Positions 1-10,429 of a DNA stretch of 64,000 nucleotides are shown piece by piece. The notes beneath the pieces are model-generated. The model ran no database searches, had not been told where the DNA came from, and saw nothing but the letters and a program-made list of their open reading frames with translations. Each line of letters starts with the position of its first letter. The first letter of the stretch is position 1. The stretch lies in NCBI GenBank assembly GCA_025200525.1, contig CM045762.1, forward strand, positions 104,310,682-104,374,681, written 5' to 3'. The translations under genes and the position numbers were made by a program. Source of the DNA: Camellia lanceoleosa. Lineage: Eukaryota; Streptophyta; Magnoliopsida; Ericales; Theaceae.

Positions 1-153
1 GGCGCGCGGCCGTGACTTTGAGACTTCTGAACGAGCACAGTATGCAACATCACCGAGCGCTCAATCGGTGACGTCTGAGTCTTAAGGTCGGTCAAAAATG
101 GGGTGTCTACAACTTTTTTCATTACATAGCATGTTCACATATTGGTTTGGCAG

Positions 154-258
154 GTTTCTATTCCTATAGAAGCTCTTCAACCTGCTTGGTCAGAGGGCTA
201 TCGAAGATCATGGGGTATGAAGCTGCACACCGTAACTTCAGTTGAAGAACTTCTTCAG
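154..258 (+). other. Exon-like open segment, unidentified
   Basis: A 35-codon open stretch lies between an acceptor-like CAG (151-153) and a donor-like CAG/GTCTCT at 258/259. It reads as ordinary protein (contains EALQPAWSEGYRRSWGMKLH). The reading frame continues past the donor only as pyrimidine-rich low-quality codons. I do not recognise the family. It could be an exon of a gene that extends left of the window or a relic. Its base composition is more coding-like than its surroundings, which is the only support. Confidence 0.3.
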
Positions 259-725
259 GTCTCTTTCTCTCTCTCTCTCTCTCTGTGCAGTCCCCTTCAT
301 CTCTTTCTACATGTTTGTCTTTTGAATGATGTTTGGGTGTTCTTTTATTTGACTTGTTTCTGCATGCAGTTTTTGAATTTACACTGTTTATTTAACTTGG
401 GTTATGAAATGAGTTATTTTTGAGGTTGGTAATTTATGGTTGGTCTAGATTTCCATCCAGGAAATTTTTAGGCGAAATGAAGTTTCAAATCTTCTTGCAA
501 CTTATTTTACACTACATATAGATATTTATATATATAAGTAGTCTTGGAAAAACAATAGAAAAGTACTAAAATGGTGATCGAGTGCCTAATGTCTTCTAAG
601 CCCGGTATATATGACTAGTCTTCAAAGCCTGATATTCTCTCTCCCTCCCAAACCCCCCCGGCGCGCGCGCGCGATTGACTAAATTGTTTTCAATTAACGT
701 CCTTGCCATTTCTGTCTCTATTCAG

Positions 726-945
726 ATGCCCCCATCAAAATTTTCTCTTGTAAAGAATGTCCCAGAGTATGATCTGGCACAAGCTCCACTCGAAATTGAA
801 AATCTCCAAGAACCTTGGGTCGACCATGGAGTCTTCACTCAAGCTCGGGACGGGGACGAGGGGCACGGGCGAGGCCGTGGTGGTCGCACATTGGTGGGAG
901 ATCTCAAAAAAGAGCCATTAGTATGTACATATGAATGAACACAGG
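726..945 (+). pseudogene. Degenerate exon-like segment, 3' part possibly PANB
   Basis: An open frame follows a pyrimidine tract and CAG acceptor (723-725), starting MPPSKFSLVKNV. Its 3' part (about 860-945) has LVGDL and then, after extra bases, TYE, followed by CAG/GTGAAG. That order resembles the LLVGDLPFGTYE segment of ketopantoate hydroxymethyltransferase, to which the clear relic at 2265 belongs. The 5' part does not fit that family and I do not recognise it. Small insertions break the match, so if this is a PANB exon it is dead. The PANB assignment rests on the neighbour and a short match. Confidence 0.35.
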
Positions 946-2264
946 TGAAGTTATATCAGAAGTTCTTGTTTCAGCATAAATTTCTCCATCTGTATTTATC
1001 CTCTATTTTAAATTTCGTTTTTTGAAATTTGTTTCCAAATTCAATCATCATTGCATTTGAAAACTATGATAATGCTAGCTATTTATGATGAAATTTTATG
1101 TCATTGGATAGAAAACTATGAAATTTTAATGTTTGGTATACTAGCAGAACCATATTTTCTTTTGCAAATAGCAATTTAATTTATTACCTTTCTCTTAGGG
1201 CTGATGGCCCTAAATTTCTGTGATGTCATGCGACAATGGATTTTTCTTTAAGGCTATGAAGATAAACATGTAGATGTGCAAGTAAAATAGAATTGATATC
1301 TCATGAATTTACTTGAGTTATTGTGTGCTTGTGATCTCTAAGTTTATATTGAAGGCTTTGTTTAGTATATAGGGAAGGTTAATCCTCAATACTACTCAAG
1401 AAGACCCATGACCATTGCAGTAGTAGAAAAAATCAGATTTACATGTGTTTTCCCCCCTAAATATTTAGTCTAAGGGAAATCAACCTACTTCAGCTATTTT
1501 CTTTTTTTGTTTTTTGAAATGTTACAGAGGTATTATTGTACATATACACTGCAAGGTTGTTATAAGGTAGTGTTAAACTTGTGATATGCTTCACAGTTGC
1601 AGTCAAAGTCAGTGAGGAAGCTACTTATGGCCTAAGGTCTCCAAAATTCATCCAATAACCCTCTATTTTGGAGTATTTCTATAATGTATATGACATGGTC
1701 CCTAAATTTTTCCAAAATTCTTTTGGTTTTCCTATATTTCAGGAGTATTTTTACAGTGTATATGGGATGACTATTCACATATTAATATTATATAATAGCA
1801 TCAGTGTGTACTTTGGCACCAATATATATATATATATAATATGTAAATTTTTTTCAAATATAAAAATCATAGAGGTATTTTTTTTTTTTCATTCATAGAG
1901 GTATTTCTTTTTAAATAAAGCAGCTACTGTGAAAATAATATAACAAAAATGAGGATCAAGGTAAGTTGTAATTTCCTAATCAGTTAGCTGATACCTAAGC
2001 AATGCAGCTCTCCTCCAAGGAGCCTACTTCTTTATATCTCCATTTCCCAAATGACCATTTGGATGTTGTCATTTGTGGCTAATTATACTCTAATGGTTAC
2101 CATCCAATTTTGGATAGTTTTTGTCAATTTTGAATTTGTTAAGTGATGCAGATTGCATAAAACTGTTATGACCTTACCACTATTATATATTTTCCAAAAA
2201 AATTCATAAGTTTGTAAGTTTTGAAGAAGAGATTTTCTCCTAAGATGGATTTATTTTTTTGCAG

Positions 2265-2420
2265 GTTGTTGAGTTTGCCCTGGCTTTGCAGGAAGCTGGA
2301 TGCTTTTTTGTTGTTCTGGAATGTGTGCTTGCATCTGTTGCTGCTGCTGCAACATTTGCTCTTCGAATCCCTACAATTGGAATTGGGACAAGGCCTTTTT
2401 GTATTGGCCAAGTTAATTGA
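2265..2420 (+). pseudogene. Ketopantoate hydroxymethyltransferase exon relic (PANB-type)
   Basis: After a T-rich tract and GCAG acceptor (2261-2264) the frame reads [20 protein letters not shown], continues through [18 protein letters not shown], then RPFCIGQVN and a stop at 2418-2420. This matches the conserved core of 3-methyl-2-oxobutanoate hydroxymethyltransferase, which makes ketopantoate for vitamin B5/CoA synthesis and in plants is mitochondrial. Departures from the family consensus as I know it include a Pro to Leu change after the LEC motif and Gly to Arg in the IGIGxGPFCSGQ motif; the donor after GQ is also lost. No flanking exons with the N-terminal barrel or the C-terminus are visible. 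This is a single-exon remnant, not a gene. Confidence 0.8.
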
Positions 2421-2619
2421 TTCTTTAGCTCTCTCTACTACTCCTAATAATGAATTAGACTTGACTGGTTTGTGTTGTGTATAATCTTTTTGCTTTCATT
2501 TGTGCATATAATTTGCTATCTGATCTTGTAATTTGCTTTTCAAGTACTAAAGTGGGCATTTTAATGATATCACGTGTTCATATATTGAGTTTACTCATGT
2601 AATGAACTTTGAATTTGCT

Positions 2620-2651
<32 letters not shown>

Positions 2652-2652
<1 letters not shown>

Positions 2653-3134
2653 TAAAAATAACCTTCTACGGCATACAAAATTATGTCGTGAAAAGTGTAA
2701 TAATTTATGACATGTAAGAAAATGCCGTAAAAGATTATATACAGAAATATATTAATAATAACCTTTTACGGCATACAAAATTATGTCGTAAAAAGTGTAA
2801 TAATTTATGACATGCAAGAAAAATGTCGTAAAAGATTATATACGGCATACATAGTATGCCATAAATATATTAAAAATAACTTTTTACGGCATGCAAAATT
2901 ATGTCATGGAAAGGATGATGATTTATGGCATGCCAAAAATGTCGTAAAAAATTATCTACGTCATACAAAGTATGTCATTAATGTTTAATTTATTACTTTT
3001 TACAACTTTACCTGCATGTCGTAAATGATGTTTGACTTTCCACGGCATGTCATATAACGGCATTTGTGTGCATGCCGTAAAAGAGTGTTTACGGCATGCA
3101 TTGCAAGCCGTAAAAGTTCAATTTTGTTGTAGTG
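2652..3134. mobile_element. CACTA-type element, left end missing
   Basis: The right end reads TTTTGTTGTAGTG at 3122-3134, the reverse complement of the plant CACTA terminus CACTACAACAAAA. The body is about three tandem units of 100-120 bp (near 2652, 2752 and 2870), each with the motif TTACGGCATRCAAAATTATG and its inverse. This is typical subterminal-repeat architecture. No CACTACAA start is found to the left; the body runs into a (CT)n(AT)n tract at about 2620-2651, so the left terminus is lost or replaced. It is non-coding. Confidence 0.65.
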
Positions 3135-3137
3135 ATC

Positions 3138-4047
3138 CCATCCCATATCCCATACTATCCCACCTAGTGTTACCTTCATTCCTTCATTTCAGAATCAGCA
3201 ATGTTGGGTATCATGAAAAACTTTTCATGAAAATAATCATGAAAGTTTTGTGACCCTTAGATTACACTTAGAATAAAGTACCACACACTAATCAAGATAA
3301 TTCAAGGATCATAAATTTTTCATGATCGTTTTCATGATCCCGAACTTTTCTCTTTCAGAATTCATGTGCCAAATTTTATTTTTTTAATTATGCTTATGTT
3401 TCCCACCTCACCAAAAATCTTGAATTTATGGAGCAAGCTGTAAAAAGTTTATTTTAAATTGTTAGGCAGTAGCGGACATGTAGAAGATGGTAGACGGGCT
3501 GCTACTCCTTCTCCCCACCCTAAACTTTTGAAAAATCATACTTCTATTATGTAATTTCATACTTACTAACATATTACTCTCCAGGCACACGTTTTATAAG
3601 ATAAATTAGATTTTTTTTGACAACTTAAAGAAAAATAGCAGAGTAAAAAGGATTTTAAGAAAGAATAAGGTTAAAAGGGAGAGTTCTTTTTTAAAAATGT
3701 CATGCACAAGTAATTAATTTTTGCCTAATTAACATTGTAAAGGCATAACATACCCACCTTAACACCAAATATACCTTCATGTTTACACACTTACCTCCGG
3801 TTGACACCTCTGACCACAAACTCTTAGCCCTTTCCCACTGCGACCCAACCCCTCTTTTGTGGTGACCCTCTTCCTAACCCCTTTACCTTTCCACAAAACC
3901 CCCTCTCCAGCCCTATTCTGCTATTGTAAATCACCTCTCCTACTATGAACCTTTTCCCCACCATGATGCTTTTCCTCAGTCCTTTTCCCTTATCGCGTAC
4001 TCCTTTTTCAGACCTCTTCCTCACATAATCTCATTTCCCATCGCAAC
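3138..4047. other. Non-coding spacer
   Basis: No coding frame with protein-like composition, no terminal repeats and no recognisable element were found. Bases 3180-3350 contain an imperfect inverted repeat around TTTTCATGA/TCATGAAAA. Bases 3790-4047 are C-rich on the plus strand. Confidence 0.4.
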
Positions 4048-4050
4048 CTC

Positions 4051-5145
4051 CACTACAACAAAAAACACCATTGGCGACTAAAAAAGCGATTTTCGTCGCT
4101 GAAAGTTGTACAAATGGCGACTAAAATTGGTTTAGTCGCCAAACCTGATGACTTTTGCCGACTAAACAGCTTTGGTCACCGAACATAGGGCTTTTAGCGA
4201 CTAAAAGTCTGTTTAGTCGCCCAATATAGGGCTTTTACCGACTACAAAAATTTTAGTAGCTAAAAGGCACAGTTTTTGGCGACTAAAAGCATTTAGTAGC
4301 CAAAACTATAGGTTTTGGCGACCAAAAAATACTTTAGTCGCCGAATATAGGTGTTTCACTGACAAACAATTTTTTTGTAGCTAAAAGTGGACAATTTGGC
4401 GACTAAGACAGAGTTTAGTCGGCAAAAGTGGAGCTTTGGCTATTAAAAATAAGTTTATTCACGGAAGTAGTTTTTAAGGAAATTAATGTTTTTAGCAACA
4501 AAGCAAGATTTAGTAGCCAAAAAGCATAGAATTGGCGACTAAAATTCACATTTAGTTGCCAAAATGCTCTCATATTTTTTAATAAATACTTTATTATATA
4601 CATAAAATACATTAAATAAAAATAATTATTTATATATATATAGTTTTGTATTAATACCGCCGAATATAGGCTATAAGGAATATATGTTGCATTATTATTT
4701 GGGTGAGGTTCTGATGGCGTAGTGGGCTAAGACTGGGTAAAGGGTTGAGCATGTTGGAAAGTTGTTGGTCATGGGTTCAGAACTTGGTAGTAGCAGTGGG
4801 GAAATTTTTTTTTTTCAGAAAATGCTTTCAGCGACTAAACAGTTTTGTCGCCAAAGGTATAAATAATAAAAAAAAAAATTAACTATTGGCGACTAACAGT
4901 TTAGTCGCCAAAGGTATAATTTCTAAAAATAGAATTGAGGAATGGCGACAAAATCTATAGTCGCCGAAGGCCTATCTATTGGCGACCAACGCTTTTTTAG
5001 TCAAAAGGTATGCGACCACATATAGGCGACAACACCGGCGACCAAAATTTTTAGTCGGGAAAACTGAAAATTCGACATTTGGCGACTAAAAAGAGACTTT
5101 TGGCGACTAAAAATTTAGTCGCCAAAAGCGTATTTTCTTGTAGTG
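4051..5145. mobile_element. Complete non-autonomous CACTA element (1,095 bp)
   Basis: It begins CACTACAACAAAAAACACCA and ends ATTTTCTTGTAGTG, so the ends are inverted CACTACAAxAAAA. It is flanked by the 3-bp target duplication CTC (4048-4050 and 5146-5148), the size expected for CACTA transposons. Inside are many copies of TTGGCGACTAAA and its complement TTTAGTCGCCAA in both orientations. These are the subterminal repeats that transposon-encoded DNA-binding proteins recognise in this superfamily. It has no open frame of substance, so it depends on an autonomous relative. The left end shares the GGCGAC motif with the elements at 24518 and 52153. Confidence 0.92.
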
Positions 5146-5148
5146 CTC

Positions 5149-6180
5149 CTGCCCTTATTGTGACCCCATATCTCTAGTTTTTGGATTTTGGTTTAAAAAG
5201 AAGAAAAAGAAGGATGAGTAGGAGGAAGGGAAGAAAATAACAAAGTGGTAACACAATTAAATTTTTTACCTTTCAAAACCTAATTCTCTCCGACCCTAAC
5301 AACCACCTCTGACCGCCATAGTCACTACTGTAGATACCCTATTTTGATTGGCTATTATACTTAACCATACTTTGGAAACGCCGCCCAATGATAAACATAA
5401 GAAATTATTTGGAACTCTTAATTTGTCAATTTTTACCTGCAACCGGATGTATCTGAATGAACTTTAGCCTAGCTAAACAACGTAACTAACCTTTCTAAAC
5501 CTATTTGAGACATTTGCTTTCAAAAATATGACATATGTTACTTGTGTGCTTATTTTTCATTACAAGAATATTATTAAGAGTTCTAATAAATTAGGCCAAA
5601 TTGAGACAAAATCATAAATTGATAGTCAAAATTGAACCAATTAAAATTATAAAGACTAAAATGGCACAATGACATACGGACCACCATTGTAATTTACATT
5701 TCTTATTATTATTATTTGTGGTGTATATAGAATCAACTCAATTTGAAATTGTCCCATTCCATCTAATATGTTAACAAAAGTTATCAATTGGATTAAATTC
5801 ACACAACATAAAATATTAAAGGGCAAATAGATACAACTAAAATTATATAGATCAAATTGACACAAGAAAGAAATTATGAGAACCACGATTGAGTATAATG
5901 TCCCCAATTATTATTATTTGTTAAGAATGTAATCTAACCTCAAGTGATTCTGAAATTCCGAAATTAACCTCTCTTTTAGTGAAAATGAATAGCAAGCATT
6001 TTTTTAATTGAAAAAAAAATAAAAATAAGCAAAACACTCCATCCAAAGGTGGAATCCAAATTAAATAAATGGGAGTTTGGTAAGTACATATCTGTTGATA
6101 AAGTATGACCAAAAAAATACTATGACAAGAAAAGCAACACTGCTTACTTTTTTTATTTTTACAATCCGGACATGCATGCA
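5149..6180. other. Non-coding spacer upstream of polygalacturonase
   Basis: AT-rich, with no supported coding frame. Bases 5590-5890 contain several imperfect repeats of the type CAAATTGACACAA/AAAATTGAACCAA, probably an old unclassified repeat. The distal promoter of the gene at 6276 would lie here, but I see no specific element that I can defend. Confidence 0.4.
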
Positions 6181-6191
6181 CTGAAATCCCT

Positions 6192-6199
6192 TATATAAA
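6192..6199 (+). promoter_or_regulatory. TATA box of polygalacturonase
   Basis: TATATAAA lies 84 bp upstream of the ATG at 6276, which would place transcription start near 6225. The implied 5' leader contains a (CT)n microsatellite at 6253-6275, directly abutting the start codon. Pyrimidine-rich leaders are common in plant genes. Confidence 0.65.
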
Positions 6200-6275
6200 T
6201 CCCCTCAAATCGCTTCAACTCGTCACCATCCATACTCAAACTCAAATTCATACTCTCTCTCTCTCTCTCTCTCTC

Positions 6276-8180
6276 ATGAAAATGGTGCTCCCTAGTTGTC
6301 TTGTTATTACCGTTCTCTTGGCCTTTTTCTATCAACCATTAGCAACTGCAGTTACATACAATGTGGTGAATTTGGGGGCCAAACCAGATGGGAAGACAGA
6401 CTCAACCAAGTCTTTCCTGAGTGCATGGGACGCAGCTTGTGCCTCTACAAACCCTACAACAATCTATGTCCCACCAGGAAGGTACTTGCTTCACAAAGCA
6501 AAGTTCTATGGTGAACTGTGCAAGAACACAGCCATCACAATCCGTATCGATGGCACTCTTGTTGCTCCCTCTGACTACCGCGCTATTGGAAATGGTGGAA
6601 GCTGGCTTATATTTGAGAAAGTCAGTGGGGTTTCCATCTTTGGAGGAACACTTGATGGCCAAGGGACTGGTTTGTGGGCTTGCAAAACCTCTGGCAAGGC
6701 TTGCCCTACAGGAGCTACGGTGTGTACTTTGTATTATTGTGAAAGTTTATGAATTAAACTGCCATTAACCACCCTTTTCTTTGGTTAGCTTTTAGTTTAA
6801 TCTATCTATGAGTTGACAATATTATGATTAGCTTCAATTGGCCAATGCTGTCTTTTCACTTTTCAAGCATAGGGTGCACCTAGTTTCCAAAAAAATGCAA
6901 AGCCTTCGCCAACTATTTTCCTCAGTGGGATGGAAACTTTCTTGGTAACCAAACATAAAATGGGAAGTTTTTATTTATTTTTTCTTGAGAAGGAGAACAG
7001 TAAAGTAAGGGTGGCCAAGTTTTGTGGGCAAGTGGGGTGGCAGTTAATAAACTGCTTTTAGAGTGCTTCACTTGTACTGTACCCCAGTGATGTTGATTTC
7101 TAGGTCAAGTTTCGTAACACACGCACACTCTTGGGGGGAAAACAAACAAACAGAATAATTATCAAGTTGAAAACTTTCAATATATCATAATCCCTTCCCT
7201 TGCATTACTTGGAATTGGAACTAATTAATGCTTTTTTGTGTGTGTGGTGCAGACACTGGCCTTGTACAATTCGAATGACATTGTAATTAATGGATTAACA
7301 TCACTAAACAGTCAGATGTTCCACATTGCCATCGATGGCTGCCATAATGTGAAGGTACAAGGAGTGAAGGTCTCGGCCTCAGGCAATAGCCCAAATACAG
7401 ATGGTATTCACATTCAATTATCATCTGGAGTCACCATCTCCAACTCTAGGATAGCCACAGGAGACGATTGTGTCTCAATAGGCCCTGGCAGTTCCAATTT
7501 ATGGATCGAGAACGTTGCCTGTGGCCCTGGCCATGGGATCAGGTAACACATCAATATTTCTTTACTACTAATATATATAAATACCAAAACATTCCATTCC
7601 ATTTGTGGCTAAATTTAAATATATATGCATGATTGGTGCAGCATTGGAAGTCTAGGGTGGGAATTACAAGAACCTGGAGTGCAGAATGTGACAGTTAAAA
7701 CGGTTACTTTCAAGGGTACACAAAATGGTGTGAGGATAAAGACATGGGGTAGGCCCAGCAATAGTTTTGTTCGGGGCATTGTTTTTCAGAACCTCTTTAT
7801 GGTCAATGTCCAAAATCCAATCATAATTGATCAAAATTACTGTCCTCATAATAAAAATTGCCCTGGTCAGGTATGTAAATGTAATCTGTAGCCATTAACC
7901 ATATATGGGAACAACTCAAAATCAATTCTCTTATTTATTACAATTTTTTTTCCTCCTACAGAATTCTGGTGTGCTTATTAGTGACGTGACATATCAAGAC
8001 ATCCATGGAACATCGGCAACAGCAGTTGCGGTTAAATTTGATTGTAGTAAAAAGTATGGATGCAAAGGGATAAGATTGGAAGACGTTAAGCTCACCTTCG
8101 GGGATCAACCAGCAGAAGCATCATGTGTCAATGTTGGAGGATCAACCTCTGGTTCAGTTGAACCAACAAGTTGTTTGTAG
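6276..8180 (+). CDS. Polygalacturonase, GH28 family (4 exons)
   Basis: Hydrolyses alpha-1,4 galacturonosyl bonds of de-esterified pectin in the cell wall. Exons by GT-AG borders and frame continuity: 6276-6719, 7253-7542, 7642-7870 and 7962-8180 (1,182 bp, 393 residues). Residues 1-25 form a secretion signal ending ATA/V. All GH28 catalytic signatures are present: NTD at 196-198, GDD at 218-220, GHG at 241-243 and RIK at 276-278. Cysteines typical of the family flank the C-terminus ([14 protein letters not shown] end). The short N-terminus without a propeptide and the length resemble the pollen/exo-type or short plant clades; exo versus endo action cannot be told from sequence alone. The start is the first ATG after the (CT)n leader and gives an immediate signal peptide. 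No internal stop or frameshift is seen, so it appears functional. Neighbours are transposon relics, so it stands alone. Confidence 0.95.
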
Positions 8181-8690
8181 GACAATATGAAATTTGTACA
8201 GACATCATATGAATTAATCTAGACTATGTTAAGAATCTAAGAGAAAGGAAAAAGCATATGGAATTAACATCCATACTTTTAGTATTATTGTCAGTTTATT
8301 AGCTCATGAAATTAGATAAGATCCAGATTTATACACACATCATATGTATAATATATTAGTCCATCCCCATTGAGCCTGCTGCTGTCCTTGCAGAGCACTG
8401 TAGTCTAAACCCTTCATTGGGTAAACTGTTGTATTTTCAAATTAGTATAAGGGAAAGAATTACTGTTTGAATTAGTGTATTTATTTGGGTTGAGTATTTC
8501 GGCAGCAAATATGTGATCAAACAAAAGAAAAACAAAGCTAAAATACACAAATTCATATCTGAATTTTCTTCAGAAAAATAGAGGATGAAGAGGCAAAACA
8601 GAGGAACCGACTCTGAATTTTTCTTCAAACATTCAGACTTTTGAGCTTCTCTTACAAACTTTGTACATGAATTTAGAATCACATATTACC
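8181..8690. other. 3' flank of polygalacturonase
   Basis: The 3' UTR presumably lies in the first 200-300 bp. The area is AT-rich with AATAA-like signals and no coding frame. Confidence 0.35.
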
Positions 8691-9420
8691 ACCAAAAAAA
8701 AAAAAAAAACCATGTGGACAAGCTATCCTCCACATAATCAGCAGCAGCCACCCACCATCAGACCAGAAACAACCTTAGCATACCAGCAGCCCAGAGTATA
8801 GCAGACCAACACAGCCTAAGGCTCCAAGAGTATAGCATAAAACCGCAGCATTGCACTTGAAGCATATAAGACACACGGAGAATCAGCAGCAGAGTGAGTA
8901 ATGGACCTCCATGACACTCAAATCAGCCACCCACCATCAGACCGGAAACAACCAATTCAAAATGCATACTCCTCCAAAACAGCAACAGACCAAGAGCTCA
9001 GACCATCACCCAATTCAAGCAACCAAATGCCAAAAACTTCAGCAAATTGCAGACCACCAAACTGCAGACTGCTGTTTTGGAGGACTGCAGATTTTTGCTG
9101 CTAGCATCAGCCCATCCAATACAGCTCACCTTAGCATACCAACACATACAGGACTGCAGATCACCATCACCCAACACATACAGGACTGCAGATCAACAGA
9201 CTAGCAGACACACAACCTGATTCTGCCCACCACACACACAGGACTGGACTAGCAGACCACCAGCCATATCAGCCCAGCACACACCAGGACTGGATTAGCA
9301 GACCACCAGCCATCCTTAGCAAACCAGCAGCCCAGCCCAGTGCTAGCAGCACAGCCCTGAGCTAGCATGCCCAGCATAACACCCTTTTGCTGATCAAAAA
9401 AAAAAAAAAAAAAAAAATCT
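8691..9420. repeat. Low-complexity repeat between two poly(A) tracts
   Basis: It lies between A-tracts at about 8694-8709 and 9397-9417. It is rich in CAGCAG, CAGACCACCAGCC and CACACAGGACTG repeats arranged as irregular short tandem copies. Just to the right is an antisense copia remnant, and a TGTTAGA start on the minus strand falls near 9424. This block may therefore be that element's degraded LTR. I cannot define both ends. Confidence 0.35.
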
Positions 9421-9499
9421 AACAATAATCAACCCAAAACAAAACACAACCTTAACTGAATTAAACAAAACAAGTTGATTGTTTGGCAACACAACCTTA

Positions 9500-9780
9500 G
9501 TTAGCACATTACATCAACATTGCTCCCTCTTAATCTGTTGTTCCACAACTTCAAATAATTCTCTAAAATGTTGGAATTTCATTTAGAAGAACCTTTGTCA
9601 AATGCGGAATTTTAGCAGCACTTCACCTTTGCTTCTCGAATAAAATAGTGTTTCATTGCAATGTGACGTGTGCAGCTGTGAAAAGCTAAATTATTAGCCA
9701 TGGCTATGTGGATTTGATGTTACAGAAGAATTTTGTACCATCTTCATTGAAATAACTCTGAAGCCAATAGAAATGATAAA
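9500..9780 (-). pseudogene. Antisense Ty1/copia RNase H remnant
   Basis: Read on the minus strand, it has a frame with MANNLAFHSCTRHIAMKHYF followed by IREAK, then stops and shifts. This matches the C-terminal RNase H block of plant copia polyproteins (the xxxHxRxKHIxIxxHFIRE motif). It is a fragment with in-frame stops. It ends about 70 bp before the Tat insertion at 9853, and the sequence at 20981 onward is its interrupted right-hand continuation. Confidence 0.65.
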
Positions 9781-9847
9781 GCACCGACAAAATTGTGTCT
9801 AGAGAGGGGGCGAATAGGCCAATTTTAACAAATAATGCCAATTATAT

Positions 9848-9852
9848 GAAAT
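9848..9852. other. Target duplication GAAAT, left
   Basis: The 5-bp direct repeat GAAAT lies immediately left of the LTR start and is repeated at 20981-20985 right after the 3' LTR. Confidence 0.9.
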
Positions 9853-10394
9853 TGTGGGGACATATTTTCTGAGTACCAACACGTGGCCGAGGTGACACCG
9901 AAGTGTCAGCCGAGATGTCACGTGTCCTGGTCTAGATACTAGGATGATCTCGGCTAGGCCGAGGTTATCTGTGATAATACAGGAATCCGGGATAAACGGA
10001 TAAGGGACATGAGTCCTAGAATGAAGAAAGACTACAAGATGGATACAGGTAATACTCTCAGGGAGTCTATCCTTATCTCTTGAAGAGTCCAAGGTAAATT
10101 CGGAATTAGAGTCCATGGAAGTGAGACTTCTAGTGAGACTGGGATGGAGTAAAACTATAAAAGAAGGGCACCCTCGGCGAGTCTAAGGTACGCAATTTTA
10201 AGCCTTGAGAAGTAATTTAAGCACTTGAATTATCTTTAAGAGAGACTGACTTGTTCGTCGGAGTGTCCCCGGGTGGAAGAACCACCGCCGGAGCCTTTTC
10301 TTTCTGTACAGGATAACAGGGTGCCATCTGTTTTGCCTGTGTTTTACAGCTAAATTACTAAGGAGGGCAGTGTGATCGGAAAATCACTCACACA
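9853..10394 (+). repeat. 5' LTR of Tat element
   Basis: Begins TGTGGGGACATATTTTCTGA and ends AATCACTCACACA; pairs with 20440-20980. Contains repeated CCGAG/CTCGG motifs and a TATA box at 10156-10163. Confidence 0.95.
10156..10163 (+). promoter_or_regulatory. LTR TATA box
   Basis: TATAAAAG in the 5' LTR, conserved at 20743-20750 in the 3' LTR. This is the likely core promoter for the genomic RNA, with R starting roughly 30 bp downstream. Confidence 0.7.
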
Positions 10395-10395
10395 A

Positions 10396-10414
10396 TTTGG
10401 CGCCGTCTGTGGGA
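10396..10414 (+). other. Primer binding site
   Basis: TTTGGCGCCGTCTGTGGGA starts 1 base after the LTR. The TGGCGCC core is complementary to a tRNA 3' end used by Tat and Athila elements (usually attributed to tRNA-Asp). A diverged copy recurs at 61819 in the second Tat relic. Confidence 0.8.
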
Positions 10415-10429
10415 ACGAAAGAAGAGTAG

